Part shown: positions 19,090 to 27,257 of the stretch, one piece after another | How the letters are laid out: the number at the start of each line of letters is the position of its first letter | Position numbering within the stretch: the first letter of the stretch is position 1 | NCBI RefSeq assembly: GCF_001043975.1 | Contig: NZ_LABY01000001.1 | Span: forward strand, 1 to 43,816 | Length of the DNA: 43,816 nt | Reading direction: 5' to 3' | From: Methylobacterium variabile | GTDB taxonomy: Bacteria; Pseudomonadota; Alphaproteobacteria; Rhizobiales; Beijerinckiaceae | The notes under the pieces: generated by a model | Database searches by the model: none | The model's input: only the letters and a program-made list of their open reading frames with translations | Told to the model about the DNA's origin: nothing | Translations under genes and position numbers: made by a program

Positions 19090-19532
19090 CAGGCGGCGTC
19101 CGGCACGATCGCGGTCGCCTCGATCTCGACCAGTGCGCCCGGCTCGACCAGGTCGGCGACGCCGACGAGGGCCATGGCCGGGAAGTGCCGGCCCATCACC
19201 CGGCGGTAGACCGGCCCCAGCTCGGCCAGCGACGCGCGGTAGGTGTCCACGCTGCGCACGTACCAGGTCAGGCGGGCGACGTGCTCCGGCCCGGCGCCGG
19301 CCTCGCCCAGCACCGCCAGGATGTTGCGCAGGATCTGCTCGACCTGGGGCACGAAGCCCTCGGCCAGGACCTCGTTCTCGTCCCAGCCGATCAGGCCGCC
19401 GGTCATCACCACGGTGCCGCGGCCGGCCATGCCGTTGGCGTAGCCCTTCGGCTTCTTCCAGCCCGGGGGCTGGAGGGTGGTCAGCGCGGGCGCCTCCGTC
19501 TCGGGGCGGAGTGGAATCGGGCTGGCGGTCAT
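19089..19532 (-). CDS. RidA-family enamine/imine deaminase
   Basis: The 147-residue RidA (YjgF) protein shows a GYANGMAGRG start, the GLIGWDENE strand, QVEQILRNILAVLGEAGA, the VRSVDTYRASLAELGPVYRRVMG segment, PAMALVGVADLVEPGALVEIEATA with the family V-G-V-x-x-L near the substrate site, and a closing E-I-E-A-T-A. The canonical RidA Arg in the R-x-C-V-x-V-x-x-L motif is replaced by a V/L-rich segment, so this belongs to the Rid2/3-like subgroups more than to RidA proper. It overlaps both neighbours (ATGA at each end), so it is made together with the CoA ligase. Removal of ammonia from the enamine product of aminobenzoyl-CoA reduction is a reasonable role, but inferred. Confidence 0.85.
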   Translation of the reverse strand: MTASPIPLRPETEAPALTTLQPPGWKKPKGYANGMAGRGTVVMTGGLIGWDENEVLAEGFVPQVEQILRNILAVLGEAGAGPEHVARLTWYVRSVDTYRASLAELGPVYRRVMGRHFPAMALVGVADLVEPGALVEIEATAIVPDAA

Positions 19533-21268
19533 GCGCGGTCTCCCTGGGTGGCAATGGCCTCCGCCTCGGCCTGCCGGCGCAGGGCGAAGCGTTGCAGCTT
19601 GCCGGACTCGGTCTTGGGCAGGGCGGCCACGTAGTGCACCGCCCGCGGGTACTTGTAGGGCGCGAGGTCCTGCTTGACGTGCTCCTGCAGCGCCTGGGTC
19701 AGGGCGTCGCCGCCGGTATAGCCGGGGTTCAGCACCACGTAGGCCGCCACGATGCGGCCGCGCTCCGGGCAGGGTGCCGCGACGACGCCGCACTCCGCCA
19801 CCGCCGGGTGGGCGAGCAGGCTCGCCTCCACCTCCGGCCCGGCGATGTTGTAGCCGGCGGAGACGATCATGTCGTCGTTGCGGGCCTGGAACCAGAAGTA
19901 GCCGTCCTCGTCCTGAACGTAGGTGTCGCCGGTGACGTTCCAGCCGTCCTGGACGTAGACGGTCTGGCGCTCGTCGGCGAGGTAGCGGCAGCCGATCGGC
20001 CCGCGCACCGCGAGGCGTCCGGGCACCCCGGGCGGGCAGGGCTTGCCGTCCGGATCGATCACCCGGGCCTCGTAGCCGGGCACCGGCCTGCCGGTGGCGC
20101 CGGGCCGGATCTCGTCCTCCGGTGAGGCGATGAAGATGTGCAGCATCTCGGTGGCGCCGATGCCGTCCATCAGCTTGAGGCCCGTCGCCTTCAGCCAGGC
20201 ATGGTACGTCGGCGCCGGCAGGGTCTCGCCGGCCGAGACGCACTTGCGCAAGCTCGACAGGTCGGCCTGCCCGACGAGCCCCAGCATCGCCCGGTAGGCG
20301 GTGGGCGCCGTGAACAGCACCGTGGCGCGGTGGCGGGCGATCGCGGCGGCCAGGTCCGCCGGCCCCGCCTTCTCGAGCAGCACCGCCCGGGCGCCGACCC
20401 GGAACGGAAACAGCACCAGCCCGCCGAGGCCGAAGGTGAAGGCCAGCGGCGGCGAGCCGATGAACACGTCGTCCTCATTCGCCCGCAGCACCTCGCGGGC
20501 GTAGGCGTCGCAGATCACCAGGAGGTCGCGCTGGTAGTGGATCGTCGCCTTCGGCAGGCCGGTGGTGCCGGAGGTGAAGCCGAGCAGGCACGGATCGTCG
20601 GCCCGGGTCGGCGGTGCCTCGAAATGGTCGGAGACGCCGGCCAGCAGGTCGCCGAGCTCGCCCCCGGCGGTGCCGCGCCAAGTGACGACCCGCACCGGCT
20701 CCGTCCGCCCTTCCGCGGCCTTCGTCATCTCGTCGATCAGCCCGGCGTCGCAGAGGGCCAGCGGGATGCGGGCCTTGTCGAGGATCTGGGTCAGCTCACG
20801 CGCCCGCAGCAGCGGCATCGTCGCCACCACGATGCCGCCCGCCTTGATGACCGCGAGGTAGAGCGCGACCTTGGTCGGGTTGTTGGCCGAGCGCAGCAGC
20901 ACCCGCCCGCCCGGCACCAGCCCGAGCTTGTCGACGAGGACGTTCGCCATCCGGTCGATCTGGCGCTTCAGCTCGGCGTAGGTCCAGGTCACATCTTGGC
21001 CGGTGACACCCTGCCCGACCAGGGCCACCCGCTCGCCGTGCCCGGCCTCGACGTGCCGGTCGACCAGCTCGACGGTGGCGTTCAGCTGCTCCGGGTAGCC
21101 GAGCCGGTCGAGGTTGATGAAGTCCGGCATCCGGTGCGGCGGCGGGAGGTTGTCGCGCACGAAGGTGTCGACGTGGCAGGTCCGGGCCGGGCCGCCCCCG
21201 CCGGGGCGGGGCTCGGCGGCGGCCTCGGGATACGCGATCGCAAGGGTCTCCGGCACGGCAGCCTCCAT
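19529..21268 (-). CDS. 2-aminobenzoate/benzoate-type CoA ligase
   Basis: The 579-residue AMP-forming ligase belongs to the benzoate-CoA ligase family. It carries the P-loop LLGFTSGTTGLPKATIHYQRD (about 222-242), the A5-like motif DGIGATEMLHIF, the VQDGWNVTGDTYVQDEDGYFWFQARNDDMIVSAG adenylation/hinge motif split across 430-470, and the catalytic Lys in LPKTESGKLQRF near residue 563. It activates an aromatic acid to its CoA ester with ATP. An N-terminal extension of about 40 residues (HVDTFVRDNLPPPHRMPDFI) is typical of the 2-aminobenzoate-CoA ligases. It starts 13 bases after the acyl-CoA dehydrogenase stop and overlaps RidA. Anthranilate is the best guess for the substrate, because of the monooxygenase at 31705-34059. 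Confidence 0.9.
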   Translation of the reverse strand: MEAAVPETLAIAYPEAAAEPRPGGGGPARTCHVDTFVRDNLPPPHRMPDFINLDRLGYPEQLNATVELVDRHVEAGHGERVALVGQGVTGQDVTWTYAELKRQIDRMANVLVDKLGLVPGGRVLLRSANNPTKVALYLAVIKAGGIVVATMPLLRARELTQILDKARIPLALCDAGLIDEMTKAAEGRTEPVRVVTWRGTAGGELGDLLAGVSDHFEAPPTRADDPCLLGFTSGTTGLPKATIHYQRDLLVICDAYAREVLRANEDDVFIGSPPLAFTFGLGGLVLFPFRVGARAVLLEKAGPADLAAAIARHRATVLFTAPTAYRAMLGLVGQADLSSLRKCVSAGETLPAPTYHAWLKATGLKLMDGIGATEMLHIFIASPEDEIRPGATGRPVPGYEARVIDPDGKPCPPGVPGRLAVRGPIGCRYLADERQTVYVQDGWNVTGDTYVQDEDGYFWFQARNDDMIVSAGYNIAGPEVEASLLAHPAVAECGVVAAPCPERGRIVAAYVVLNPGYTGGDALTQALQEHVKQDLAPYKYPRAVHYVAALPKTESGKLQRFALRRQAEAEAIATQGDRA

Positions 21269-21281
21269 GGGACGGTCCTCC

Positions 21282-22427
21282 TCAGGCGAGGATCTGGCGG
21301 GCGATGACGAGCTTCTGGACCTCGGTGGCGCCCTCGTAGATCCGGAGCGCCCGGATCTCGCGGTAGAGCGTCTCCGGCACCGAGCCGGAGCGGACGCCCT
21401 CGCCGCCGTGGAGCTGCACCGCCCGGTCGATCACCTCTTGCGCGGCTTCCGTCGCCACCATCTTGGCCATCGCGGCCTCGCGGGTGATGCGGGGCGCGCC
21501 GGAATCGCGGGTCCAGGCGGCGCGGTAGACGTGGAGCGCCGCGGTATCGATCGCTGTCGCCATCTCGGCGAGGCTGGTCTGGGTCAGCTGCATCGCCGCG
21601 AGGGGCGCCCCGAACAGGTGCCGGGATTGCGCGCGCTCCAGGGCCGCGTCGAGAGCGCGGCGGGCAAAACCCAGGGCCGCGGCGCCGACGGTCGCGCGAA
21701 AGACGTCGAGCGTCGCCATCGCGACCTTGAACCCGGCCCCGGCCGCGCCGATGCGGTTCTCCGCCGGCACGCGGCAATCGTCGAAGCGCAGCCGCGCCAG
21801 CGGGTGGGGGGCGATGGTGTCGAGGCGCTCCGCAATCGTCAGGCCGGGCGTGTCCGCCGGCACCAGGTAGGCCGAGAGGCCCCGCGCGCCCGGCGCCTCG
21901 CCGCTGCGGGTGAAGACGACGTAGTGGTCGGCAATGCCGCCGTTCGAGATCCAGGTCTTCTCGCCATCGAGCCGCACGGTTCCGTCGCCCATCGGCGTCG
22001 CCGAAAGCGCGATCTGGGCGACGTCGGAGCCCGCCTCCGGCTCGGTCAGCGCGAAGGCGGCGATGCGGCGCCCGGCCCGCACCCCGGGCAGCACCGCGTC
22101 GCGCTGCGCCGGCGTGCCGGCGAGCGTCACCGCCCCGGTGCCGAGGCCCTGCATGGCGAAGGCGAAGTCGGCGAGCCCGTCGTGGCGGGCGAAGGTCTCG
22201 CGCAGCAGGCAGAGCGCCCGCACGTCGAACACCCCGTCCTCGGGCGCGGCGAAGCGGAGGAAACCCGCGTCGCCCAGGGCCGCGACGAGGCGACGGCACG
22301 AGCCGTCGACGTCGTGATGGTCGACGAGGTCCGGCACCGTGCGGGCGGCCCAGGCGTCGGCCCGCGCCGCGAGGTCGCGGTGGCGGGGCTCGAAGAACGG
22401 CCAGTCGAGGAAGCTGCGGTCGGGCAT
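21282..22427 (-). CDS. Acyl-CoA dehydrogenase
   Basis: The 381-residue flavoenzyme has the acyl-CoA dehydrogenase fold: [19 protein letters not shown] (FAD/substrate strand, near 127-145), [19 protein letters not shown], the helical C-terminal domain with [22 protein letters not shown], and [10 protein letters not shown]. The catalytic Glu sits in [10 protein letters not shown] at about residue 362. It introduces a double bond into a CoA ester, feeding electrons to ETF. It lies two bases after the hydratase stop and before the ligase, in the aryl-CoA operon. A ring-derived or ring-opened dicarboxyl-CoA intermediate is the likely substrate. Confidence 0.92.
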   Translation of the reverse strand: MPDRSFLDWPFFEPRHRDLAARADAWAARTVPDLVDHHDVDGSCRRLVAALGDAGFLRFAAPEDGVFDVRALCLLRETFARHDGLADFAFAMQGLGTGAVTLAGTPAQRDAVLPGVRAGRRIAAFALTEPEAGSDVAQIALSATPMGDGTVRLDGEKTWISNGGIADHYVVFTRSGEAPGARGLSAYLVPADTPGLTIAERLDTIAPHPLARLRFDDCRVPAENRIGAAGAGFKVAMATLDVFRATVGAAALGFARRALDAALERAQSRHLFGAPLAAMQLTQTSLAEMATAIDTAALHVYRAAWTRDSGAPRITREAAMAKMVATEAAQEVIDRAVQLHGGEGVRSGSVPETLYREIRALRIYEGATEVQKLVIARQILA

Positions 22428-22428
22428 C

Positions 22429-23262
22429 TCAGTTGCCCTCGAAGACCGGCTTGGTCTTGCCGGCGAAGGCCTCGAAGGCGCGGCGGAAATCCTGGGTCTT
22501 CATGCAGAGCGCCTGGGCCATCGCCTCGGCGTCGATGGCGGCATCCACCCCCATCGCCCATTCCATGTGCAGCATCCGCTTGGTCAGGCCGTTGGCGTAG
22601 GCCGGGCCCTGGACCAGGGCGCCGGCGGTCTCGCGGGCGGCACTCAGCGCCTCGCCGGCCGGCACCAGCCGGTTGAAGAAGCCCCAGCGCTCGCCCTCCT
22701 CGGCGCTCATGAAGCGGCCGGTGTAGAGCAGCTCCGAGGCCCGGCCCTGGCCGATGATCCGGGGCAGGATCGCGCAGGCCCCCATGTCGCAGCCGGCGAG
22801 CCCGACGCGGTTGAACAGGAACGCCACCTTGGCGCCGGCGGCCGCCACCCGCAGGTCGGAGGCCATGGCGATGATCGCGCCGGCCCCGGCGCAGACCCCC
22901 TCAACCGCCGCCACGACCGGCTGCGGGCAGGCCCGCATCTCCTTGACGAGGTCGCCGGTCATCGTCGTGAAGGCGTGGAGGTCGGCAGCCCCCATGGTGG
23001 TCAGCGGCTCGATGATCTCGAACACGTCGCCGCCGCTGGAGAAGTTGCCGCCGGCGCCGGTGACGACCACCGCGGTCACGCTCTCCTCGAAGCGCAGGGC
23101 CCGGAAGGTGTCGCGCAGCTCGGCGTAGCTCTCGAAGGTGAGCGGGTTCTTCTTCTCCGGCCGGTTCAAGGTCACGGTCGCGATGCCGTCCTCGATCGCG
23201 AAGCCGAAATGCTGCGGCGTGAAGCGGTCAAGCGGGGCCGCGATGGCATTCTGGCGCCTCAT
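22429..23262 (-). CDS. Enoyl-CoA hydratase/isomerase (crotonase) from the internal start
   Basis: This is the 277-residue product expected from the internal ATG at 23262, which follows AGGGAGGCACC and so has one of the best ribosome sites in the operon. Crotonase motifs are [26 protein letters not shown] start, [15 protein letters not shown] (oxyanion-hole segment, about residues 69-83), [21 protein letters not shown], and [24 protein letters not shown]. The usual catalytic Glu of hydratases at the end of helix 4 is not obvious (CDMGACAIL instead of E-x-x-P-G-x-G-G-T), so it may be a ring-hydrolase or isomerase-type crotonase. It shares its frame and stop with the MarR-containing reading frame listed separately. 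Confidence 0.75.
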   Translation of the reverse strand: MRRQNAIAAPLDRFTPQHFGFAIEDGIATVTLNRPEKKNPLTFESYAELRDTFRALRFEESVTAVVVTGAGGNFSSGGDVFEIIEPLTTMGAADLHAFTTMTGDLVKEMRACPQPVVAAVEGVCAGAGAIIAMASDLRVAAAGAKVAFLFNRVGLAGCDMGACAILPRIIGQGRASELLYTGRFMSAEEGERWGFFNRLVPAGEALSAARETAGALVQGPAYANGLTKRMLHMEWAMGVDAAIDAEAMAQALCMKTQDFRRAFEAFAGKTKPVFEGN

Positions 23263-23772
23263 GGTGCCTCCCTGGCGTTTAGGCTTTGGCTTTGCGGTGG
23301 TGCCGCCCGGCCGCACCGAGGCCTTGAGGGCGGAGAGCTGCGCCGACAGCGCCTCCTGCTCGGCGGGATCGAGGGCGCCGACGAGCTCGGCGATCCAGTC
23401 GGCGTGAGCCCGGGCCATCTCGGCAAAGACCGTGCGCCCCTGCGCGGTCAGGCGCACCTGCACCGCCCGCCGGTCGGATTCCGAGACCTGGCGGTCGATC
23501 AGCTCCTCCTGCGCCAGCCGCTCGACGAGGCCGGTGACGTTGCCGTTCGAGACCATCATCCGGCGCGACAGCTCGCCGAGCTGGATGCCGTCCGGCGCGC
23601 GCTCGAGCTGCGCCATCAGGTCGAAGCGCGGCAGGGTGGTGTTGAAGCGGTCGCGCAGGCGCCGGCGGATCTCCGCCTCGATGGTGTTGGCGGTGGTGAG
23701 CAGGCGCAGCCACAGCCGCAGCTCGCTGCGGTGACCGGGGATCTCGGCAGGAATCTCGGCCTTCGCGTTCAC
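22429..23772 (-). CDS. MarR regulator fused in frame to enoyl-CoA hydratase (447 aa)
   Basis: One uninterrupted frame runs from a GTG at 23772 to the hydratase stop. Residues 1-150 are a complete MarR-type winged HTH protein ([77 protein letters not shown]). A short basic linker ([13 protein letters not shown]) follows, then a full crotonase domain from about residue 171. The GTG overlaps the SDR stop as GTGA. The TAA at 23279-23281 is one frame off and would give a natural MarR end (TTAKAKA) if one base were added, and a strong AGGGAGG site lies before the hydratase ATG at 23262. So this is either a recent one-base deletion (or sequencing error) or a real fusion. Two separate proteins remain possible. 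Confidence 0.65.
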   Translation of the reverse strand: MNAKAEIPAEIPGHRSELRLWLRLLTTANTIEAEIRRRLRDRFNTTLPRFDLMAQLERAPDGIQLGELSRRMMVSNGNVTGLVERLAQEELIDRQVSESDRRAVQVRLTAQGRTVFAEMARAHADWIAELVGALDPAEQEALSAQLSALKASVRPGGTTAKPKPKRQGGTMRRQNAIAAPLDRFTPQHFGFAIEDGIATVTLNRPEKKNPLTFESYAELRDTFRALRFEESVTAVVVTGAGGNFSSGGDVFEIIEPLTTMGAADLHAFTTMTGDLVKEMRACPQPVVAAVEGVCAGAGAIIAMASDLRVAAAGAKVAFLFNRVGLAGCDMGACAILPRIIGQGRASELLYTGRFMSAEEGERWGFFNRLVPAGEALSAARETAGALVQGPAYANGLTKRMLHMEWAMGVDAAIDAEAMAQALCMKTQDFRRAFEAFAGKTKPVFEGN

Positions 23773-24536
23773 AGCTCGCCTCCCGCCACCGCGATCGCCT
23801 GGCCGGTGACGGCGCCGGCCCCTGCACCCGCGAGCCACAAGACGGCGTCGGCCACCTCCTCGGGGCGGATCAGGCGGCCCATCGGGTTGTGGCGGGTGAA
23901 TTCGGCGAGGAGGTCATCGCGGTCCCGGCCGGTCTTCGCCTCGAGCCCGTCGATGGCGTGGCCGACGAGGTCGGTGTCTGTGAAGCCGGGGCAGACCGCA
24001 TTGACGGTAATGCCGGTGCCGGCCAGTTCCAGGGCGAGCGCCCGGGTCAGGCCGACGACGGCGTGCTTGGCGGCGCAGTAGGCGCTCACGTAGCCGTAGC
24101 CCTTGAGGCCGGCGGTGGAGGCGACAGTGACGATCCGCCCGGCCCCACTGGCCTTCATGGCCGGTGCGACGGCGCGGGCCGCCACCAGAACCGGCTCGAG
24201 GTTGAGGGCCATCATCCGGCGCAGGGTGTCGACGTCGCTGCGGGCGAGCGGCGCGGTCTCGGCCCCGCCGGCATTGTTGACCAGCACGTCGACCGGGCCG
24301 CCCGCCGCGGCGGCGTCCTTCAGGGCTCGCTCCAGCGCCGCCGCGTCGGAGACGTCCGCCGCCACCGCGTGGGCGGCGCCGAGTTCGCTCCGGGCGCGCT
24401 CGGAACTCTCCGGCTTGCGGCCCAGCACCGTCACCCGCTCCCCCGCCGCCACGAAACCTGCCGCGATCGCCCGCCCGATGCCGCGGGCGGCGCCGGTGAC
24501 GAGGACGTGGCGGGGAGGGGAAGGGGCGTCGGCCAT
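23769..24536 (-). CDS. SDR-family oxidoreductase, 3-hydroxyacyl-CoA dehydrogenase type
   Basis: The 255-residue short-chain dehydrogenase has the cofactor motif [13 protein letters not shown] (residues 13-25), the NNAG motif [13 protein letters not shown] (about 86), a catalytic Ser in [12 protein letters not shown], Tyr and Lys in [14 protein letters not shown] (about 155 and 159), and [12 protein letters not shown]. It is the first gene of the minus-strand operon SDR, MarR/hydratase, acyl-CoA dehydrogenase, ligase, RidA, hydrolase. In this context it would oxidise a 3-hydroxyacyl-CoA or reduce a ring ketone. A candidate operator lies only seven bases before its ATG. Confidence 0.9.
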   Translation of the reverse strand: MADAPSPPRHVLVTGAARGIGRAIAAGFVAAGERVTVLGRKPESSERARSELGAAHAVAADVSDAAALERALKDAAAAGGPVDVLVNNAGGAETAPLARSDVDTLRRMMALNLEPVLVAARAVAPAMKASGAGRIVTVASTAGLKGYGYVSAYCAAKHAVVGLTRALALELAGTGITVNAVCPGFTDTDLVGHAIDGLEAKTGRDRDDLLAEFTRHNPMGRLIRPEEVADAVLWLAGAGAGAVTGQAIAVAGGEL

Positions 24537-24542
24537 GGATAT

Positions 24543-24554
24543 TTCAACCTTAAA
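24543..24554. promoter_or_regulatory. Candidate MarR operator A (TTCA-ACCT-TAAA)
   Basis: The site lies immediately upstream of the SDR start at 24536. The wider match ATATTTCAACCTTAAAGGAT (24539-24558) agrees with the site at 31449-31460 at 16 of 20 positions. An AT-rich 20-mer is unusual in this very GC-rich sequence. Its place fits repression of the operon that also encodes the MarR protein. It overlaps the only ribosome-site-like sequence of the SDR gene. Confidence 0.55.
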
Positions 24555-24570
24555 GGATTTGGGCGCAGTA

Positions 24571-24789
24571 CCCCTCTCCCCACAGGCGGGGAGAGGGCTT
24601 GAGGATCGAAGATCCCACCTCCCGTTCAGGGAGCGCAGCGAGCAGCGAACCGCGGGTTCGCCGCGAGGGTGAGGGGTGTTTCCGGACGAGTCTCACTCGT
24701 CGGGATCCCCTCACCCTCGCTCCGGCTGCGCCTACGCTTGCTTTGCCCCGGCAGAGGGGCAAAGCCCTCTCCCCGCGGGCGGGGAGAGG
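24571..24789. repeat. Composite nested-palindrome intergenic element
   Basis: It holds four hairpins in a row: CCCTCTCCCC/GGGGAGAGGG (24572-24597), GCGAGGGTGAGGGG/CCCCTCACCCTCGC (24663-24720, 14 perfect pairs, with GACGAGT/ACTCGTC nested inside), GCTTTGCCCC/GGGGCAAAGC (24740-24765), and CCTCTCCCCGC/GCGGGGAGAGG (24766-24789). It separates the cupin-monooxygenase unit from the SDR operon and could end transcription of the former. A related short palindrome is at 36085-36110. No gene is visible in 24537-24814. Confidence 0.8.
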
Positions 24790-24814
24790 AGAATGGCTCA
24801 CAACGCGGTGTGCC

Positions 24815-26071
24815 TCACACCGCCACCCGGAGCGGGCTCACCTTGCCCGCCACCGCGAACCCCGCCTTGCCGGCATAGCCGCTGACGATCGCCTGGCGCT
24901 CGGCGTGGCTCAGCACGTCCTCGATCCGCGAGAACCCCGCCGGGGCCCGCTTCTCGACCTCGTCGATCACCCGCTCCGGCCCGCCCTTGCGGTTGAGGAG
25001 CACGATCTCGGCGGTCTTCGGCCGGCGCTCCGCCTCGTAGGCGTGGAGCGCCTGCATCGGGTGCTCGGCCCGGGCCAGCGCGTCGCCGAGCGCCCGCGCG
25101 TCGAGGATTGCCTGCGAGGCGCCGTTGGAGCCGACCGGGTACATCGGGTGGGCGGCGTCTCCCAGGAGCGTCACCCGCCCGTGGGTCCAGCGCGGCAGCG
25201 GATCGCGGTCGCACATCGGGTATTCGAAGATCTGCGGCGTCGCCTCGACCAGCGCCGCGAGGTCGAAATCCGGCAGGGCGAAGCGCTTCGCGTAGGGCAG
25301 CACCTGCGAGCGGTGGGCGGGGCGCGACCAGCTCTCCTTCGGCGGCGGCGAGACCTTGCCATCCGCCATCTTCACGAACACCACCCAGTTCATCAGCTGG
25401 CGGCCGCCCTCGGCCTCGGCGATGGGGTAGAGCACGCATTTCGCGCCCATGCCGCCGCCGATCGCCATGGTGCGGCCGTCGCCCCAAGGCCCCCATTCGG
25501 TGGCGCCGCGCCACATCAGCACCCCGTCCCAGCGCGGCGGGCCCTCGTCGGGGAAGAAGCGGCGGCGCACCACCGAGTGGATGCCGTCGCAGGCGACCAG
25601 CACGTCGCCCCGCACGGTGCGGCCGGCGTCACCCTTGAGCGCATCGGTGAAATGGGCCGTGACCCCGGCCTCGTCCTGCAGGAAGCCGGCGAGCGACAGC
25701 CCGGTCCTCACCGCGTCCGGCCCGAGGCGCTCGCGCACCGCGTCGTACAGCACCGCCTGGAGGCGCCCGCGATGGATCGAGAATTGCGGCACCGGGTGGC
25801 CGGCGTCGATCCCGCGCGGCTCGCGCCACACCTCCTGGCCCTGGCGGTTGAAGTAGGCCAGTTCCTTCGTGCGGATCGCCACCCGGTCGAGGGCCGGCAG
25901 CAGGTCGAGCTCGGCGAGCTCGCGGATCGCGTGCGGCAGGGTGTTGATCCCGACCCCGACCTCGCGCACTTCCGCGGCCTGCTCGTAGATCTCGGCGCGG
26001 ATGCCGCGCCGATGGAGCATCAGGGCGGTGGCGAGCCCACCGATGCCGGCGCCGACGATGATGACGCGCAT
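24815..26071 (-). CDS. PhzS-like FAD-dependent monooxygenase
   Basis: The 418-residue single-component flavin hydroxylase has the FAD motif VIIVGAGIGGLATALML at residues 3-19, VGVGINTLPHAIRELAELDLL, QFSIHRGRLQAVLYDAVRERLG, the DG motif VACDGIHSVVRRRFFP (about 160-175), MWRGATEWGPW, and the GD motif VTLLGDAAHPMYPVGSNGASQAILDA (about 300-325). These blocks match Pseudomonas PhzS (5-methylphenazine-1-carboxylate monooxygenase) closely, more so than salicylate or 3-hydroxybenzoate hydroxylases. It starts four bases after the cupin stop. A free aromatic or N-heteroaromatic acid upstream of the CoA route is the likely substrate; which one cannot be read from sequence. Confidence 0.88.
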   Translation of the reverse strand: MRVIIVGAGIGGLATALMLHRRGIRAEIYEQAAEVREVGVGINTLPHAIRELAELDLLPALDRVAIRTKELAYFNRQGQEVWREPRGIDAGHPVPQFSIHRGRLQAVLYDAVRERLGPDAVRTGLSLAGFLQDEAGVTAHFTDALKGDAGRTVRGDVLVACDGIHSVVRRRFFPDEGPPRWDGVLMWRGATEWGPWGDGRTMAIGGGMGAKCVLYPIAEAEGGRQLMNWVVFVKMADGKVSPPPKESWSRPAHRSQVLPYAKRFALPDFDLAALVEATPQIFEYPMCDRDPLPRWTHGRVTLLGDAAHPMYPVGSNGASQAILDARALGDALARAEHPMQALHAYEAERRPKTAEIVLLNRKGGPERVIDEVEKRAPAGFSRIEDVLSHAERQAIVSGYAGKAGFAVAGKVSPLRVAV

Positions 26072-26075
26072 CGCC

Positions 26076-26534
26076 TCACTCCGCGTCCGGGGGCGGCAGG
26101 AAGTCGACCTCGTGCTTGGCCGAGATGGCCACCACGTCGGCCGGATTGGCCTGCGGCCCGAGGTTGTGCAGGGCCCAGAACAGGTCGTAGAGGCGGCGCG
26201 CCGGCGAGACCCAGAAGAAGCACTTCACGTCCGCGTCCGAGCGGTTGAACAGCCCGTGCGGCTGGCCCCGCGGCAGCCGGATCGTGTCGCCGGGCTCGGC
26301 GACACTCTCCTGCCCGTCGAGCACCGCGGTGAGCCGCCCTTGCAGGATGTACAGGAACTCGTCCTGCGTCGGGTGGATGTGCGGCGGCACGAAGGTGCCC
26401 GGCGGGAAGGTGGCGTGCCAGGACAGCGAGCTCTCGGAGAGCTGCTTCGGCACGTAGATCTGCCCGAGGATGTTCCAGCGGACGCCCTCGATGCCCTCAC
26501 CGGCGCGGGTGATGCCTGCGGTCATGGGGGTCAT
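26076..26534 (-). CDS. Cupin-domain protein
   Basis: The 152-residue protein is a single beta-barrel cupin. Motif 1 is FVPPHIHPTQDEFLYILQGRL (His, His and Glu ligands near residues 52-60) and motif 2 is GDTIRLPRGQPHGLFN (His about 92). This metal-binding set suggests a small dioxygenase, isomerase or a substrate-binding accessory protein. The ATG at 26534 is chosen because AAGGAGT lies seven bases upstream; the ATGs at 26555 and 26525 are less well placed. It is coupled to the PhzS-like monooxygenase and lies downstream of livF, with a candidate operator in between. The reaction is unknown. Confidence 0.83.
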   Translation of the reverse strand: MTPMTAGITRAGEGIEGVRWNILGQIYVPKQLSESSLSWHATFPPGTFVPPHIHPTQDEFLYILQGRLTAVLDGQESVAEPGDTIRLPRGQPHGLFNRSDADVKCFFWVSPARRLYDLFWALHNLGPQANPADVVAISAKHEVDFLPPPDAE

Positions 26535-26560
26535 GCGGTCACTCCTTCGAGACAAGATGT

Positions 26561-26572
26561 TTTACACATGAA
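26561..26572. promoter_or_regulatory. Candidate MarR operator B (TTTA-CACA-TGAA)
   Basis: It lies across the stop codon of livF and 27 bases upstream of the cupin ATG. Read on the minus strand it is TTCATGTGTAAA, which differs from operator C at only one of 12 positions. Because it overlaps livF coding sequence the match is partly constrained by codons, so it is weaker evidence than sites A, C and D. Confidence 0.4.
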
Positions 26573-27257
26573 GGAACCGATCCTTCACCTCCGGCGCCTC
26601 GCGGAGCGCCGCGCTGGTGCCGGTCCAGACCACGCGGCCCTTCTCGATCACCACGTGGCGGTCGGCGAAGCGGGCGAGCGCGTCGACGTTCTTGTCGATC
26701 ACCAGGATCGCCTCGCCCTCGTCCTTGATCGCCCGCAGGCAGGCCCAGATCTCCTCGCGGATCAGCGGCGCCAGCCCCTCCGTGGCCTCGTCGAGGACGA
26801 TGAGGCGCGGGTTGGTCATCAGCGCCCGGCCGATCGCCAGCATCTGCTGCTCGCCGCCGGAGAGCTGGTCGCCGCCGTTGCGCCGCCGCTCCTTGAGCCG
26901 CGGGAACAGGCGGTAGACGGCGTCGAGATTCCACTTGGCGCCGCGCCCGCCGCGATGGGTGGCGACCAGGTTCTCCTCGACCGAGAGGGTCGGGAAGACT
27001 TGGCGGCCCTCCGGCACCAGCCCGAGGCCCCGGCGGGCGACGAGGTGGGACGGACGCCCGGCCATGTCCTCGCCGTCGATCAGGATGCGGCCGGCCCGGG
27101 GCTTGAGGAGGCCGAAGATCGACTTCACGGTCGTGGTCTTGCCCATGCCGTTGCGGCCGAGCAGCGTCACCACCTCGCCCTTGGCGACCGACAGGTCGAT
27201 CCCGAACAGGATGCGGGAATCGCCGTAGGCGCTCTCCAGTCCCTCGACGGTGAGCAT
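26562..27257 (-). CDS. livF: Liv-type ABC transporter ATP-binding protein LivF
   Basis: The 231-residue ATPase has the Walker A GRNGMGKTTTVKSIFG (residues 34-49), Q-loop, signature LSGGEQQMLAIGRAL (about 136-150) and Walker B RLIVLDEATEGLAP. The LivF-type feature FPTLSVEENL is present. It is coupled to livG by an ATGA overlap. It is one of two ATPases of the branched-chain/aromatic-acid importer of this locus, on the cytoplasmic face of the membrane. By context it imports an aromatic acid, not a branched-chain amino acid. Confidence 0.93.
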   Translation of the reverse strand: MLTVEGLESAYGDSRILFGIDLSVAKGEVVTLLGRNGMGKTTTVKSIFGLLKPRAGRILIDGEDMAGRPSHLVARRGLGLVPEGRQVFPTLSVEENLVATHRGGRGAKWNLDAVYRLFPRLKERRRNGGDQLSGGEQQMLAIGRALMTNPRLIVLDEATEGLAPLIREEIWACLRAIKDEGEAILVIDKNVDALARFADRHVVIEKGRVVWTGTSAALREAPEVKDRFLHV

